A model generated the notes under the pieces. The model searched no databases, was not told the DNA's origin, and saw only the letters and a program-made list of their open reading frames with translations. Both the position numbers and the translations under genes were made by a program. From NCBI RefSeq assembly GCF_033659955.1, contig NZ_JARUJP010000008.1, positions 1-64,000 on the forward strand: 64,000 nucleotides of DNA. The letters are read 5' to 3'. The DNA comes from Clostridium_AM tanneri (lineage in GTDB: Bacteria; Bacillota; Clostridia; Clostridiales; Clostridiaceae). This document shows positions 1 through 7,577 of the stretch, in pieces; positions within the stretch are counted from its first letter, which is position 1; every line of letters begins with the position of its first letter.

Positions 1-57
1 TTAAAAACTTGATAGATATTTAGTCTATCATTACGATATATAGATAGTAGTAAATAA

Positions 58-132
58 GCGGGAGTGGCTCAGTGGTAGAGCGTCACCTTGCCAAGGTGAA
101 CGTCGTGGGTTCGAATCCCATCTTCCGCTCCA
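58..132 (+). tRNA. tRNA-Gly (anticodon GCC)
   Basis: A full cloverleaf can be folded. The 7-bp acceptor stem GCGGGAG pairs with CTTCCGC with one G-U pair, the T-arm GGTTCGAATCC is canonical, and the anticodon loop TTGCCAA sits in stem TCACC/GGTGA. The CCA end is encoded. It is the first of three closely spaced tRNA genes and probably belongs to a cluster that continues left of the window. Confidence 0.97.
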
Positions 133-139
133 ATAACAT

Positions 140-213
140 GCGGGTGTAACTCAATGGTAGAGTGCTAGCCTTCCAAGCTAGTTACGAGGGTTCGATTCCC
201 TTCACCCGCTCCA
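140..213 (+). tRNA. tRNA-Gly (anticodon UCC)
   Basis: Acceptor stem GCGGGTG pairs with CACCCGC, the T-arm carries GGTTCGATTCC, and the anticodon loop CTTCCAA is closed by CTAG pairs. CCA is encoded. It lies seven bases after the preceding tRNA-Gly, so the two are probably co-transcribed, together covering GGC/GGU and GGA/GGG codons. Confidence 0.97.
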
Positions 214-291
214 TTTATATTTTTAAAAGTATTTTATACAGTATTAGTTGTAGAATAGTTCGAAGTATAGAAATGTACTAGTATCCTGTGA

Positions 292-368
292 GCGCCCATA
301 GCTCAGTTGGATAGAGTGATGGACTTCGAATCCAGAGGCCGCAGGTTCGACTCCTGCTGGGCGCACCA
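292..368 (+). tRNA. tRNA-Arg (anticodon UCG)
   Basis: Acceptor stem GCGCCCA pairs with TGGGCGC, the D-arm AGCTCAGTTGGATAGAG is canonical, and the anticodon loop CTTCGAA is closed by TGGA/TCCA. The CCA end is encoded. The outermost pair of the anticodon stem appears to be an A-G mismatch, a small irregularity. A Rho-independent terminator follows about 40 bases downstream. Confidence 0.95.
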
Positions 369-410
369 AAATTAATTTCAAATATTGCTATATAATTGTT
401 TGGAGAGGTA

Positions 411-444
411 AACAGTTTTTGGATTTTCTAAAAGCTGTTTTTTT
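411..444 (+). terminator. Terminator after tRNA cluster
   Basis: AACAG plus a T-run pairs with AAAAGCTGTT and is followed by an uninterrupted T tract, ending the tRNA transcript. Confidence 0.75.
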
Positions 445-926
445 ATGCGCGTAGGTACTTTCTGTATAGTTTTATTATATTTTAATTAATGGTTACTGTA
501 CTAATAACATACATATTGGTATCAAAGAAAATAGCCTTTTATAATTTTATTCTGCAATAATTATTGCGAAAAGTGAATGTAATACGTCAATATACCCGAA
601 AAAGTGTTAAAAAAACAACAAATTCAGCACAAAATTGAATTGTATAAATTTTATATATGTGCTAAAATGTAATCGAAAGTTGAAGAAATTATATAATATT
701 ATTATATAATTTGATATAAATTGTGGATTTAATGTATTATTATGTATGAATTTAATTGTGAATTTTTTTTCATCACCTGTAAACGTTTCTTTATGTCGAA
801 ATTTATCAGCGTATAAATATTGGCAGCTTTTAGGTGTGTAATGTTAAATTCATGATGTTTTAAATAAACACATTAATAAGGTCAAATAATGTATATAATT
901 ATAAATATGAGTAGGGGGAAACAATT
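445..926 (+). other. AT-rich intergenic region upstream of ilvA
   Basis: About 480 bases without a plausible gene. Visible elements are a perfect 12-base palindrome CAATAATTATTG at 555-566, running into TTATTGCGAAAA at 561-572, a string also seen upstream of the permease at 29.6 kb; an interrupted inverted repeat AGCACA/TGTGCT (626-631 and 658-663); a weak half-match to a catabolite-response element around 778-791; and a TATAAT at 894-899 that could be the -10 box of the next gene, though I see no good -35 box. No known riboswitch was recognised. Confidence 0.4.
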
Positions 927-2141
927 ATGGAATTAAATTTAGAAAGAATTAAGAAAGCGCAAGAAAACATCAAAGGAGTGGCAAGAAAAACACCTTTATT
1001 CTATACAAGTACTTTCTCAAATCAATGTGATTGCAATTTATACTTAAAGTGCGAAAATAAGCAAAAAACTGGAGCGTTCAAATTAAGAGGTGCTTACAAT
1101 AAACTAGTTAACTTAACAGAGGAAGAAAAGCAAAAAGGAGTTATAGCTTCTTCAGCAGGAAACCATGCACAAGGAGTTGCTTATGCTGCAACAGCATTTG
1201 GTGTTAAGGCTACAATTGTTATGCCAGTTACAGCTCCACAAGCTAAAGTAACCGCTACTAAAGGATATGGCGCTGAAGTAGTACAAGCTGGACAAGTATA
1301 TGATGAGTGCTATGCAAAAGCCGTAGAATTACAAAAAGAGACAGGAGCAACTTTCTTACATCCTTTCAATGATTTAGATGTAATGGCTGGTCAAGGAACA
1401 GCAGGTCTTGAAATGTTAGAAGAATTACCAGAAGCAGATGTTATAGTAGTTCCAATAGGTGGGGGCGGATTAATAGCTGGTATTGCAACTGCTGTTAAAT
1501 CTATAAAGCCTTCAATTAGAGTAGTAGGTGTTCAGCCAGAAATAGTAGCATCAACTAAAGCTTCTTTAGAAAAAGGACAGGTTGTAACATTACCAGGAGC
1601 TAAATCATTAGCAGATGGTATATCTGTTAGTACACCAGGAGATGAGTGCTTCAAGTATATACAAAAATACGTAGATGAGGTTGTTACTGTAAGTGAAGAT
1701 GAAATTGCTTTAGGTATGTTCTCATTAATGGAAAGAAATAAATTAATAGCAGAGGGAGCAGGAGCTTCAACTATGGCAGCTTTATTAGCTGGTAAAATAG
1801 ATGGAATTAAAGGTAAAAATGTAGTTGCTTTAATTAGTGGTGGAAATGTAGATATAGCTACTGTTTCTAAAATAATAGAAAGAGAATTAGTTCTTTTAAA
1901 TAGAAGAATAAGATTTACAGTTGAGCTTCAAGATAAAGCAGGAACATTAGGTGCTTTAATATCTGAAGTAGGAAACATGGGCGGAAACGTTGTTACTGCA
2001 AGACAAAACAACAACTGGAATAAAAAAGGATTAGACTTTGCAGATGTATGTTTCGAGGTTACTGTACAGTCTCAAGAACATGGCGAAGAAATAATTAAGA
2101 GTTTAAAAGAAAATGGATACCTAGTTGAGGTTCATAAGTAA
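927..2141 (+). CDS. ilvA: Threonine ammonia-lyase, PLP-dependent, with C-terminal ACT domain
   Basis: Deaminates threonine to 2-oxobutanoate and ammonia in the cytoplasm. The PLP lysine is Lys52 in TGAFKLRGAYN, the substrate loop SAGNHAQG follows near residue 76, and the phosphate-binding GGGGLIAG lies near 177. The last 75 residues (from about 329) resemble an ACT regulatory domain. At 404 residues it is the medium-length form, shorter than E. coli IlvA and longer than TdcB, which lacks the C-terminal domain. The start follows TAGGGGGA at good spacing. It stands alone, with a terminator directly downstream and no ilv genes nearby, which suits a catabolic role as well as a role in isoleucine synthesis; the sequence does not decide between them. 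Confidence 0.93.
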   Translation: MELNLERIKKAQENIKGVARKTPLFYTSTFSNQCDCNLYLKCENKQKTGAFKLRGAYNKLVNLTEEEKQKGVIASSAGNHAQGVAYAATAFGVKATIVMPVTAPQAKVTATKGYGAEVVQAGQVYDECYAKAVELQKETGATFLHPFNDLDVMAGQGTAGLEMLEELPEADVIVVPIGGGGLIAGIATAVKSIKPSIRVVGVQPEIVASTKASLEKGQVVTLPGAKSLADGISVSTPGDECFKYIQKYVDEVVTVSEDEIALGMFSLMERNKLIAEGAGASTMAALLAGKIDGIKGKNVVALISGGNVDIATVSKIIERELVLLNRRIRFTVELQDKAGTLGALISEVGNMGGNVVTARQNNNWNKKGLDFADVCFEVTVQSQEHGEEIIKSLKENGYLVEVHK

Positions 2142-2199
2142 TTTTTACATGTATCTTCCTATATAGATTAAATAGTTTATATAGAATGATAAAATTATT

Positions 2200-2239
2200 G
2201 GATAGATGCCAGTGCTTTTGCACTGGCATCTATCTTTTT
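2200..2239 (+). terminator. Terminator after ilvA
   Basis: Perfect 15-bp stem GATAGATGCCAGTGC with a TTTT loop, followed by six T residues. Confidence 0.93.
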
Positions 2240-2296
2240 TCGTTATTTGTTTAAGTTATAGATGGACTTCAAAGAATAATATATTAAAATAACCTG

Positions 2297-2325
2297 TTCA
2301 GTTCCTCTTATGTTAAAATTATACT
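2297..2325 (+). promoter_or_regulatory. Candidate sigma-A promoter of the double-cubane operon
   Basis: TTCAGT (2297-2302), a 17-base spacer and TATACT (2320-2325) lie shortly before the start at 2350. The -35 box is weak and the implied leader is short, so this is tentative. Confidence 0.4.
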
Positions 2326-2349
2326 GTACAAAACAATGGAGGGATAACA

Positions 2350-3609
2350 ATGGGAGATTATAGAAAGTTATGGTCAGATTTAGGAATGGACTTAGAAAAA
2401 CATGATCAGTTATGTGCAGTTTTACCAGGACTATTTTCAGATACATATTTAAATCAAGAAAATAGACCAGATGGAATGAACTATTTTAATTTTGTGTTTT
2501 CAGAGGTACATGGTTTAAGAATTCAAGAATTAGATGAACATAAGAAAAAGGGTGGTAAGGTAATAGGTACCTTCTGCGTATTTGTTCCAGATGAAGTTAT
2601 ATTTGCTGCAAATGCTATTGCAGTAGGACTTTGTGCTGGTTCACAGTTTTGGGTTGAAGATGGAGAAAAGGTTCTTCCAAGAAATTTATGTCCACTAATA
2701 AAAGCATTTATGGGTGCTAAGTTGAGTGGTACATGCCCTTATTTCGAATCCTGTGACATGGTTATTGGAGAAACAACCTGTGATGGTAAGAAAAAGGCTT
2801 GGGAAATTTTAGATGAATATGTACCAGTTCATGTTATGGACCTTCCACAAATGAAGAGAGAAAAAGACTATAAAATGTGGATGGATGAAATAAAGATTTT
2901 CATTAGCAAGATGGAAGAGTTAACAGGAAACAAAGTTACTGTAGAATCATTAAAAGAAGGAATAAAAATTGCAAATGCTAAGAGAAGAGCATTAAAAAGG
3001 TTATCTGATTTAAGAAAACATAAACCATCACCAATAAGTGGACTAGATGTTCTTTTAATATCACAAATTGCCTTTAATGATGATCCTATTAGATTTACAG
3101 AGAAGCTAAATGAACTTTGCGATGAATTAGATGAAAGAGTAAAAAATTCAAGTACTAGTGATAAAAAGAGAATATTAATAACAGGAACTCCGATGGCAAT
3201 ACCTAATTGGAAGCTTCATTCAATAATTGAAAGCTTAAATGCAGATGTAGTTGTTGAAGAGACATGTACTGGAACAAGATATTTTGAAAATGAAGTGTCT
3301 GAAGAGGGAGATACTATCGAAGATTTAATTAAAAATCTTGCAGATAGATATTTAAATATAAACTGTGCTTGTTTTACACCAAATCACGGAAGAACAGATG
3401 ATATAATTAGATATTCTAAGGAATATGATGCAGATGGAGTAATAGATTGCAATCTATCTTTCTGTCATACTTATGCTATTGAACACAATGAAGTTGAAAA
3501 GGCACTTAGGGAAAATAATATACCTAATATTCATATAGAAACAGATTACTCAACAGAGGATTCAGGGCAGATTAAGACAAGAGTAGAAGCATTTTTAGAA
3601 ATGATTTAA
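2350..3609 (+). CDS. Double-cubane cluster protein (2-hydroxyacyl-CoA dehydratase / YjiM family)
   Basis: A 419-residue member of the HgdB/BcrC-like fold. It has the layout of the double-cubane proteins (E. coli YjiM, Carboxydothermus DCCP) rather than of a CoA dehydratase subunit: one polypeptide, directly paired with an activase two genes downstream. Cysteines that could hold the [8Fe-9S] cluster include those in GTFCVF, RNLCPLI, GTCPYFESC, ETTCDG, EETCTGT, NINCACF and DCNLSFC. Family members accept low-potential electrons from an ATP-driven activase; the Carboxydothermus protein reduces acetylene, but no physiological substrate is known to me. The start follows TGGAGGGA. No CoA-transferase, racemase or acyl-CoA dehydrogenase is nearby, which argues against a 2-hydroxyacid fermentation role. 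Confidence 0.88.
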   Translation: MGDYRKLWSDLGMDLEKHDQLCAVLPGLFSDTYLNQENRPDGMNYFNFVFSEVHGLRIQELDEHKKKGGKVIGTFCVFVPDEVIFAANAIAVGLCAGSQFWVEDGEKVLPRNLCPLIKAFMGAKLSGTCPYFESCDMVIGETTCDGKKKAWEILDEYVPVHVMDLPQMKREKDYKMWMDEIKIFISKMEELTGNKVTVESLKEGIKIANAKRRALKRLSDLRKHKPSPISGLDVLLISQIAFNDDPIRFTEKLNELCDELDERVKNSSTSDKKRILITGTPMAIPNWKLHSIIESLNADVVVEETCTGTRYFENEVSEEGDTIEDLIKNLADRYLNINCACFTPNHGRTDDIIRYSKEYDADGVIDCNLSFCHTYAIEHNEVEKALRENNIPNIHIETDYSTEDSGQIKTRVEAFLEMI

Positions 3610-3615
3610 AGTGAA

Positions 3616-3654
3616 AAGGCTGCAATTATTAAGCTGTGCTTAGTAAGCAGCCTT
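3616..3654 (+). terminator. Intercistronic hairpin
   Basis: AAGGCTGC pairs with GCAGCCTT across a 23-base loop, followed by GTTTTA. The stem is short and the T-run poor, so it may be a partial terminator or an RNA-stabilising element between the double-cubane gene and the downstream pair. Confidence 0.5.
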
Positions 3655-3699
3655 GTTTTATGGGAGTATTTAATAAAATAAGGAATAAGGGTGAGTAGA

Positions 3700-3954
3700 A
3701 TGGAACAGGTCAGATACTATGTACTTTTTCCTTCTCATACAGAAGGTATGAAGTTAGAAGGGTTGCTTAAAAAGGAAAAAATAAAATATACAATAGTACC
3801 AACTCCAAGAGAGCTCTCAGCATCCTGTGGCATATCAATAATGTATGATATTCAAGATGAAGAAAAAATAAAGTGTATAATAAATAATAACAGTGTGAAT
3901 ACTTTGGGGCTTCACTCTGTGAATAAAAAATTTACTAATCCATATTTAGGTTAA
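3700..3954 (+). CDS. DUF3343 family protein, putative Se/S carrier-like
   Basis: A protein of about 84 residues beginning MEQVRYYVLFPSHTEGMKLE, the usual opening of the DUF3343 family, which has been proposed to carry selenium or sulfur because of where its members occur. The single cysteine in ASCGIS is the likely carrier residue. I prefer ATG at 3700, preceded by AAGGGTGA, over the in-frame GTG at 3691, which lies inside that ribosome site. It sits between the double-cubane protein and its activase and ends 15 bases before the activase start, so a role in maturing or supplying that iron-sulfur system is plausible but not proven. Confidence 0.82.
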   Translation: MEQVRYYVLFPSHTEGMKLEGLLKKEKIKYTIVPTPRELSASCGISIMYDIQDEEKIKCIINNNSVNTLGLHSVNKKFTNPYLG

Positions 3955-3969
3955 CAAGGTGGTGTTATT

Positions 3970-4728
3970 ATGTTTTACGTAGGAATAGATATAGGTTCCA
4001 CTGCTTCAAAGGTATGCATTTTGGAAAATGATGAAATAACAGATACTTTCGTGCTGCCTACAGGATGGAGTAGTGTAAAAACATCAGAGGAAATAAAAGA
4101 AAGATTAGAGGAACTCGGTATAAATGTGTCAAATTCTAAGGTTGTTGCTACGGGATACGGTAGGGTATCCGTTCCTTATGCTGATAAAACTCTAACAGAG
4201 ATAACCTGTCATGGGAAGGGTGCATATTACCTTTTTGGCAAGGACTGCACAATCATAGATATAGGAGGACAGGACACAAAAGTTATTACTGTGCAAAATG
4301 GTAACGTAACTAATTTTACAATGAATGATAAGTGCGCGGCAGGCACTGGAAGGTTTTTGGAATTAATGGCTAATACTCTAGGACTAGACATAACTGAACT
4401 TTGTAGGATGGCAAAAGAAGGGAAAGAAACCACTATAAGCTCTATGTGTACTGTATTCGCAGAATCAGAGGTGATAAGCTTAATTGGAAAGGGTAAAAAA
4501 CGAGAAGATATAGCTTATGGAGTAGTAGACTCTATAACAAGTAAGGTGAAAACCTTATGTCAAAAACATTCAGATAGCTTTGGATATTTTCTAACTGGCG
4601 GTTTAAGTGAGAATGACTATATAATTGAAAAGCTATCTGAAAAGCTTGGCACCACGGTAAAAACCAGTCCATTAGGCAGATATGCAGGAGCTATAGGTGC
4701 AGCAATTATGGCAAAAGGGGTAAGATAA
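3970..4728 (+). CDS. Acyl-CoA dehydratase activase / double-cubane protein reductase (HgdC/YjiL family)
   Basis: A 252-residue ASKHA-fold ATPase. It shows the first phosphate loop GIDIGSTASKVCIL, the second nucleotide motif IIDIGGQDTKVI, and the two cysteines (NDKCAAGTG and SSMCTVFAES) that in the homodimer hold one bridging [4Fe-4S] cluster. ATP hydrolysis drives one-electron transfer to the partner enzyme, here almost certainly the double-cubane protein at 2350. Length is normal for the family. It begins 15 bases after the DUF3343 gene and is the last gene before the pyr promoter. Confidence 0.92.
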   Translation: MFYVGIDIGSTASKVCILENDEITDTFVLPTGWSSVKTSEEIKERLEELGINVSNSKVVATGYGRVSVPYADKTLTEITCHGKGAYYLFGKDCTIIDIGGQDTKVITVQNGNVTNFTMNDKCAAGTGRFLELMANTLGLDITELCRMAKEGKETTISSMCTVFAESEVISLIGKGKKREDIAYGVVDSITSKVKTLCQKHSDSFGYFLTGGLSENDYIIEKLSEKLGTTVKTSPLGRYAGAIGAAIMAKGVR

Positions 4729-4731
4729 TTA

Positions 4732-4760
4732 TTGACTTATTACAAAACTCATGGTATGAT
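4732..4760 (+). promoter_or_regulatory. Sigma-A promoter of the pyr operon
   Basis: TTGACT (4732-4737), a 17-base spacer and TATGAT (4755-4760). Transcription would start near 4767 and make a leader of about 180 bases that includes the PyrR sites and attenuator. Confidence 0.85.
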
Positions 4761-4795
4761 TAAAATAATAAAAATCAAATAAATTTTGTATTGTA

Positions 4796-4826
4796 CCTTT
4801 AAAATAGTCCTGTGAGACTAAGAAGG
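4796..4826 (+). promoter_or_regulatory. PyrR binding loop 1 (anti-antiterminator) in the pyr leader
   Basis: CCTTTAAAATAGTCCTGTGA followed by GACTAAGAAGG matches the PyrR-binding consensus: CCTT/AAGG at the base, TAGTC/GACTA above, and a loop containing CNGNGAG. GAAGGCA (4822-4828) at its 3' edge can instead pair with TGCCTTC (4872-4878) in the terminator stem, giving an antiterminator. PyrR bound with UMP would therefore favour termination. No pyrR gene lies in the window. Confidence 0.85.
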
Positions 4827-4870
4827 CAGTGAGAGTTAGTATATATTTTATACTATTTATTAGTGTATTC

Positions 4871-4900
4871 ATGCCTTCCTTTTTAAGGAAGGCATTTTTT
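4871..4900 (+). terminator. Attenuator terminator of the pyr operon
   Basis: A perfect 11-bp stem ATGCCTTCCTT/AAGGAAGGCAT with a three-base loop is followed by a T-run. It lies between the two PyrR-like sites, and its 5' arm is shared with the predicted antiterminator. Confidence 0.92.
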
Positions 4901-4903
4901 ATA

Positions 4904-4938
4904 CCTTTAAATTTAGCCCAGAGAGGCTAAGAAGGAGG
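4904..4938 (+). promoter_or_regulatory. PyrR binding loop 2 overlapping the pyrB ribosome-binding site
   Basis: A second copy of the PyrR motif: CCTTTAAATTTAGCCCAGAG followed by AGGCTAAGAAGG. The basal AAGG (4932-4935) is also the start of the pyrB Shine-Dalgarno sequence AAGGAGG (4932-4938). Folding or PyrR binding should therefore hide the ribosome site, adding translational control to the upstream attenuation. Confidence 0.85.
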
Positions 4939-4945
4939 AAGCTAT

Positions 4946-5866
4946 ATGTTAAAAGGAACACATTTAATAGATCCTATGGACTACTCCATAGAAGAACTTG
5001 ATGAAATTTTTCAGTTATCAAATCAAATTATTGCAAACCCAGAAGAGTTTTCAAATCTGTGCCATGGCAAAATACTAGCCACACTATTTTATGAACCTAG
5101 CACTAGGACAAGACTTAGCTTTGAAGCTGCGATGCTAAGACTTGGAGGACAGGTCATAGGTTTTTCAGAAGCAAATTCCAGTTCAGTTTCAAAAGGAGAA
5201 AGTGTAGCAGATACTGTAAGAACAGTAGCGTGCTATGCAGATATAATAGCTATGAGACACCCAAAGGAGGGTGCTCCAAAGGTTGCTTCAATATATTCTT
5301 CCATACCGATAATAAATGCAGGAGATGGTGGACATCAACATCCCACTCAAACCCTTACGGATCTTCTGACAATTAAAAGAATAAAGGGAAGGTTATCTAA
5401 TCTAAAAGTGGGTTTTTGTGGAGACTTAAAGTTTGGAAGAACTGTACATTCACTTATAAAAGCTTTATCTAGGTATGAAGATAACAAATTCATTTTGGTA
5501 TCGCCGGATGAATTGAGAGTGCCAGAATACACAAGAAAAGATCTTGTGAAAAGTAACTCTGAGTTTATGGAATGTGAAAAGTTGGAAGAAGTTATAGGGC
5601 AACTGGATATACTATATATGACAAGAGTTCAAAGAGAAAGATTTTTTAATGAGGAAGACTATATAAGACTTAAGGATAGCTATATATTAGATAAAAATAA
5701 AATAAATAAGGGAACTAGTGAACTAGTGATTCTTCACCCTCTGCCAAGGGTTAATGAAATATCTTACGAAATTGATGAGGATCCGAGAGCATGTTATTTT
5801 AAACAGGCTAAGTATGGAATGTACGTAAGGATGGCATTAATTGCTAAGCTTTTAGGACTTAGATAA
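4946..5866 (+). CDS. pyrB: Aspartate carbamoyltransferase catalytic chain
   Basis: Condenses carbamoyl phosphate with aspartate, the first committed step of pyrimidine synthesis. Carbamoyl-phosphate residues STRTR are at 52-56, the loop SSVSKGES follows at about 80, HPTQTLTDLL near 133 and the aspartate loop HPLPRVNEI near 270. The 306-residue length is normal. It is first in the operon, under the two PyrR-like leader sites, and is followed 22 bases later by its regulatory chain, so the enzyme should be the E. coli-like c6r6 dodecamer and not the Bacillus catalytic trimer. Confidence 0.97.
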   Translation: MLKGTHLIDPMDYSIEELDEIFQLSNQIIANPEEFSNLCHGKILATLFYEPSTRTRLSFEAAMLRLGGQVIGFSEANSSSVSKGESVADTVRTVACYADIIAMRHPKEGAPKVASIYSSIPIINAGDGGHQHPTQTLTDLLTIKRIKGRLSNLKVGFCGDLKFGRTVHSLIKALSRYEDNKFILVSPDELRVPEYTRKDLVKSNSEFMECEKLEEVIGQLDILYMTRVQRERFFNEEDYIRLKDSYILDKNKINKGTSELVILHPLPRVNEISYEIDEDPRACYFKQAKYGMYVRMALIAKLLGLR

Positions 5867-5887
5867 TAAGTTAAGGGGGAAGAACTG

Positions 5888-6316
5888 GTGTTAACAATAA
5901 ATAGTATTAAGAATGGCATAGTAATAGATCATATAAAAGCAGGACAGGGTATTAAGCTCTTTAATTACTTAGGACTTCATGAGGTAGGGTATTCCGTTGC
6001 ACTTATTATGAATGTGGAAAGTAAAAAGATGGGAAGAAAAGACATAATAAAGATAGATAACATTTTAGATTTAGAGTTTAATGTACTAGGGTTCATAGAT
6101 CCTAATATAACTATAAATTTAATAGAAAATGAAAATATAAAGAGGAAGATTAAGCTAGAATTACCTGATAAGGTTGAAAATATTATAAAGTGCAAAAATC
6201 CAAGATGTATTACCTCTATGGAAAGGGATATATCCCATATATTCTATCTTGTAGATGACAAAAATGGAGAATATAGGTGCATATACTGTGATGAAATATA
6301 TAAAGTTTCATTATAA
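5888..6316 (+). CDS. pyrI: Aspartate carbamoyltransferase regulatory chain
   Basis: A 142-residue nucleotide-binding regulatory subunit of ATCase. The N-terminal part MLTINSIKNGIVIDHIKAGQ matches the allosteric domain, and the C-terminal zinc domain has the four expected cysteines in CKNPRC and CIYC. The GTG start follows AAGGGGGA. It gives CTP/ATP feedback on enzyme activity, so this operon would be controlled both by PyrR and by allostery. B. subtilis lacks pyrI, but many clostridia have it. Confidence 0.96.
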   Translation: MLTINSIKNGIVIDHIKAGQGIKLFNYLGLHEVGYSVALIMNVESKKMGRKDIIKIDNILDLEFNVLGFIDPNITINLIENENIKRKIKLELPDKVENIIKCKNPRCITSMERDISHIFYLVDDKNGEYRCIYCDEIYKVSL

Positions 6317-6345
6317 GCCTACAAGAAGAGGAGGGAAATATATTT

Positions 6346-7530
6346 ATGGAATTACTAATAAAGAATGGAAGAATAGTTGATTGGTCACAGGATTTTAATG
6401 GCGATATTTATATAAATAACGGTAAAATAGTTGAAATTGGAGAAAATTTAGATAAAAGTTGCAGCACTATAGATGCTAAAGGTTCCATAGTGTTACCATC
6501 TTTCCTAGACCTCCATAGTCATTTTAGAGAACCTGGTTTTACTAATAAAGAAGATATATATAGTGGAAGTGGAGCAGCAGTTCGAGGTGGATATACCATG
6601 GTAAACTTGATGGCAAATACTGATCCTGTATGCAGTGATATGGATACTATAAATTATGTTTTAGACAAAGTTAAAGAAGTAGGTCTTATAGATGCTCATC
6701 AGGTTGCCTCTATTACCAATAACCTTGCTGGAGATGATTTAACACACTTGGATAAACTAGATTCAAAGGTGAAAATGATATCTGATGACGGACGAGATAT
6801 TATGAACAGCAAAGTAATGCTTGAAGCTATGGTAAAGGCAGGAAAAAGCGGAAGAATAGTAATCTGTCACTCTGAAGAGCATTCTCTTACAAGCGTAGAT
6901 ACTAGATTAGCAGAGAATACAATGGCATGGAGAAATATTACTCTAGCGCAGTTTACAGGTTGTCCGGTTCATATGGCACATGTTAGTACAAAAGAGACTA
7001 TGGAATATATCATACAAGCTAAGAATAAGGGACATAACTTAAGCTGTGAGGTTACTCCCCATCATATAGCACTTGTAGACAATGACTACAGTGTTAACCC
7101 GCCAATTAGAACAGAAAGTGATGTTGATTTTTTAATAAAGTCAATAAAAGAAGGCTGGGTAGATGCAATAGCTACAGATCATGCACCACACACAATAGAG
7201 GATAAAAAAAGAGGAGCTCCTGGTATATCAGGAATAGAAACAGCTTTTGCTGTATGCTATACAAGTTTAGTGAAAAAAGGACATATAACACTAAGTAAAC
7301 TTTCGGAATTAATGTCGAGAAATCCAGCTTATATAATGGGAGTTAACAAAGGACAAATAAAAATTGGCTATGATGGAGATATAGTTCTTGTAGACACAGA
7401 TAAAGGCTACACTATATGTTCTAGTGAATTTAAATCAAAAGGAAAAAATACTCCTTTCGATGGAGCATCTGTTTATGGAAGAATTAAAAAAACAATTAAA
7501 GGTGGGAAAGTTGTTTTTTCACGGGAGTAA
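6346..7530 (+). CDS. pyrC: Dihydroorotase
   Basis: Cyclises carbamoyl-aspartate to dihydroorotate. It is a 394-residue class I amidohydrolase with metal ligands His57 and His59 in LHSHFREPG, later histidines in CHSEEHS and MAHVST, and the catalytic aspartate in ATDHAPH. SDDGRDI occupies the region where type I enzymes use an aspartate as bridging ligand. The start follows AGGAGGGA 30 bases after pyrI. Confidence 0.96.
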   Translation: MELLIKNGRIVDWSQDFNGDIYINNGKIVEIGENLDKSCSTIDAKGSIVLPSFLDLHSHFREPGFTNKEDIYSGSGAAVRGGYTMVNLMANTDPVCSDMDTINYVLDKVKEVGLIDAHQVASITNNLAGDDLTHLDKLDSKVKMISDDGRDIMNSKVMLEAMVKAGKSGRIVICHSEEHSLTSVDTRLAENTMAWRNITLAQFTGCPVHMAHVSTKETMEYIIQAKNKGHNLSCEVTPHHIALVDNDYSVNPPIRTESDVDFLIKSIKEGWVDAIATDHAPHTIEDKKRGAPGISGIETAFAVCYTSLVKKGHITLSKLSELMSRNPAYIMGVNKGQIKIGYDGDIVLVDTDKGYTICSSEFKSKGKNTPFDGASVYGRIKKTIKGGKVVFSRE

Positions 7531-7577
7531 ACTTGTAACAGGACTTGAAAATAAATAAGAATGGAGCTGCCTTGATT

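Noticed and set aside
778..791. Catabolite-response element upstream of ilvA
   Set aside because: Only the first half matches the consensus; too weak to call.
2243..2446. 67-codon minus-strand reading frame at the start of the double-cubane gene
   Set aside because: It overlaps the 5' end of a well-supported gene and the candidate promoter, with no ribosome site.
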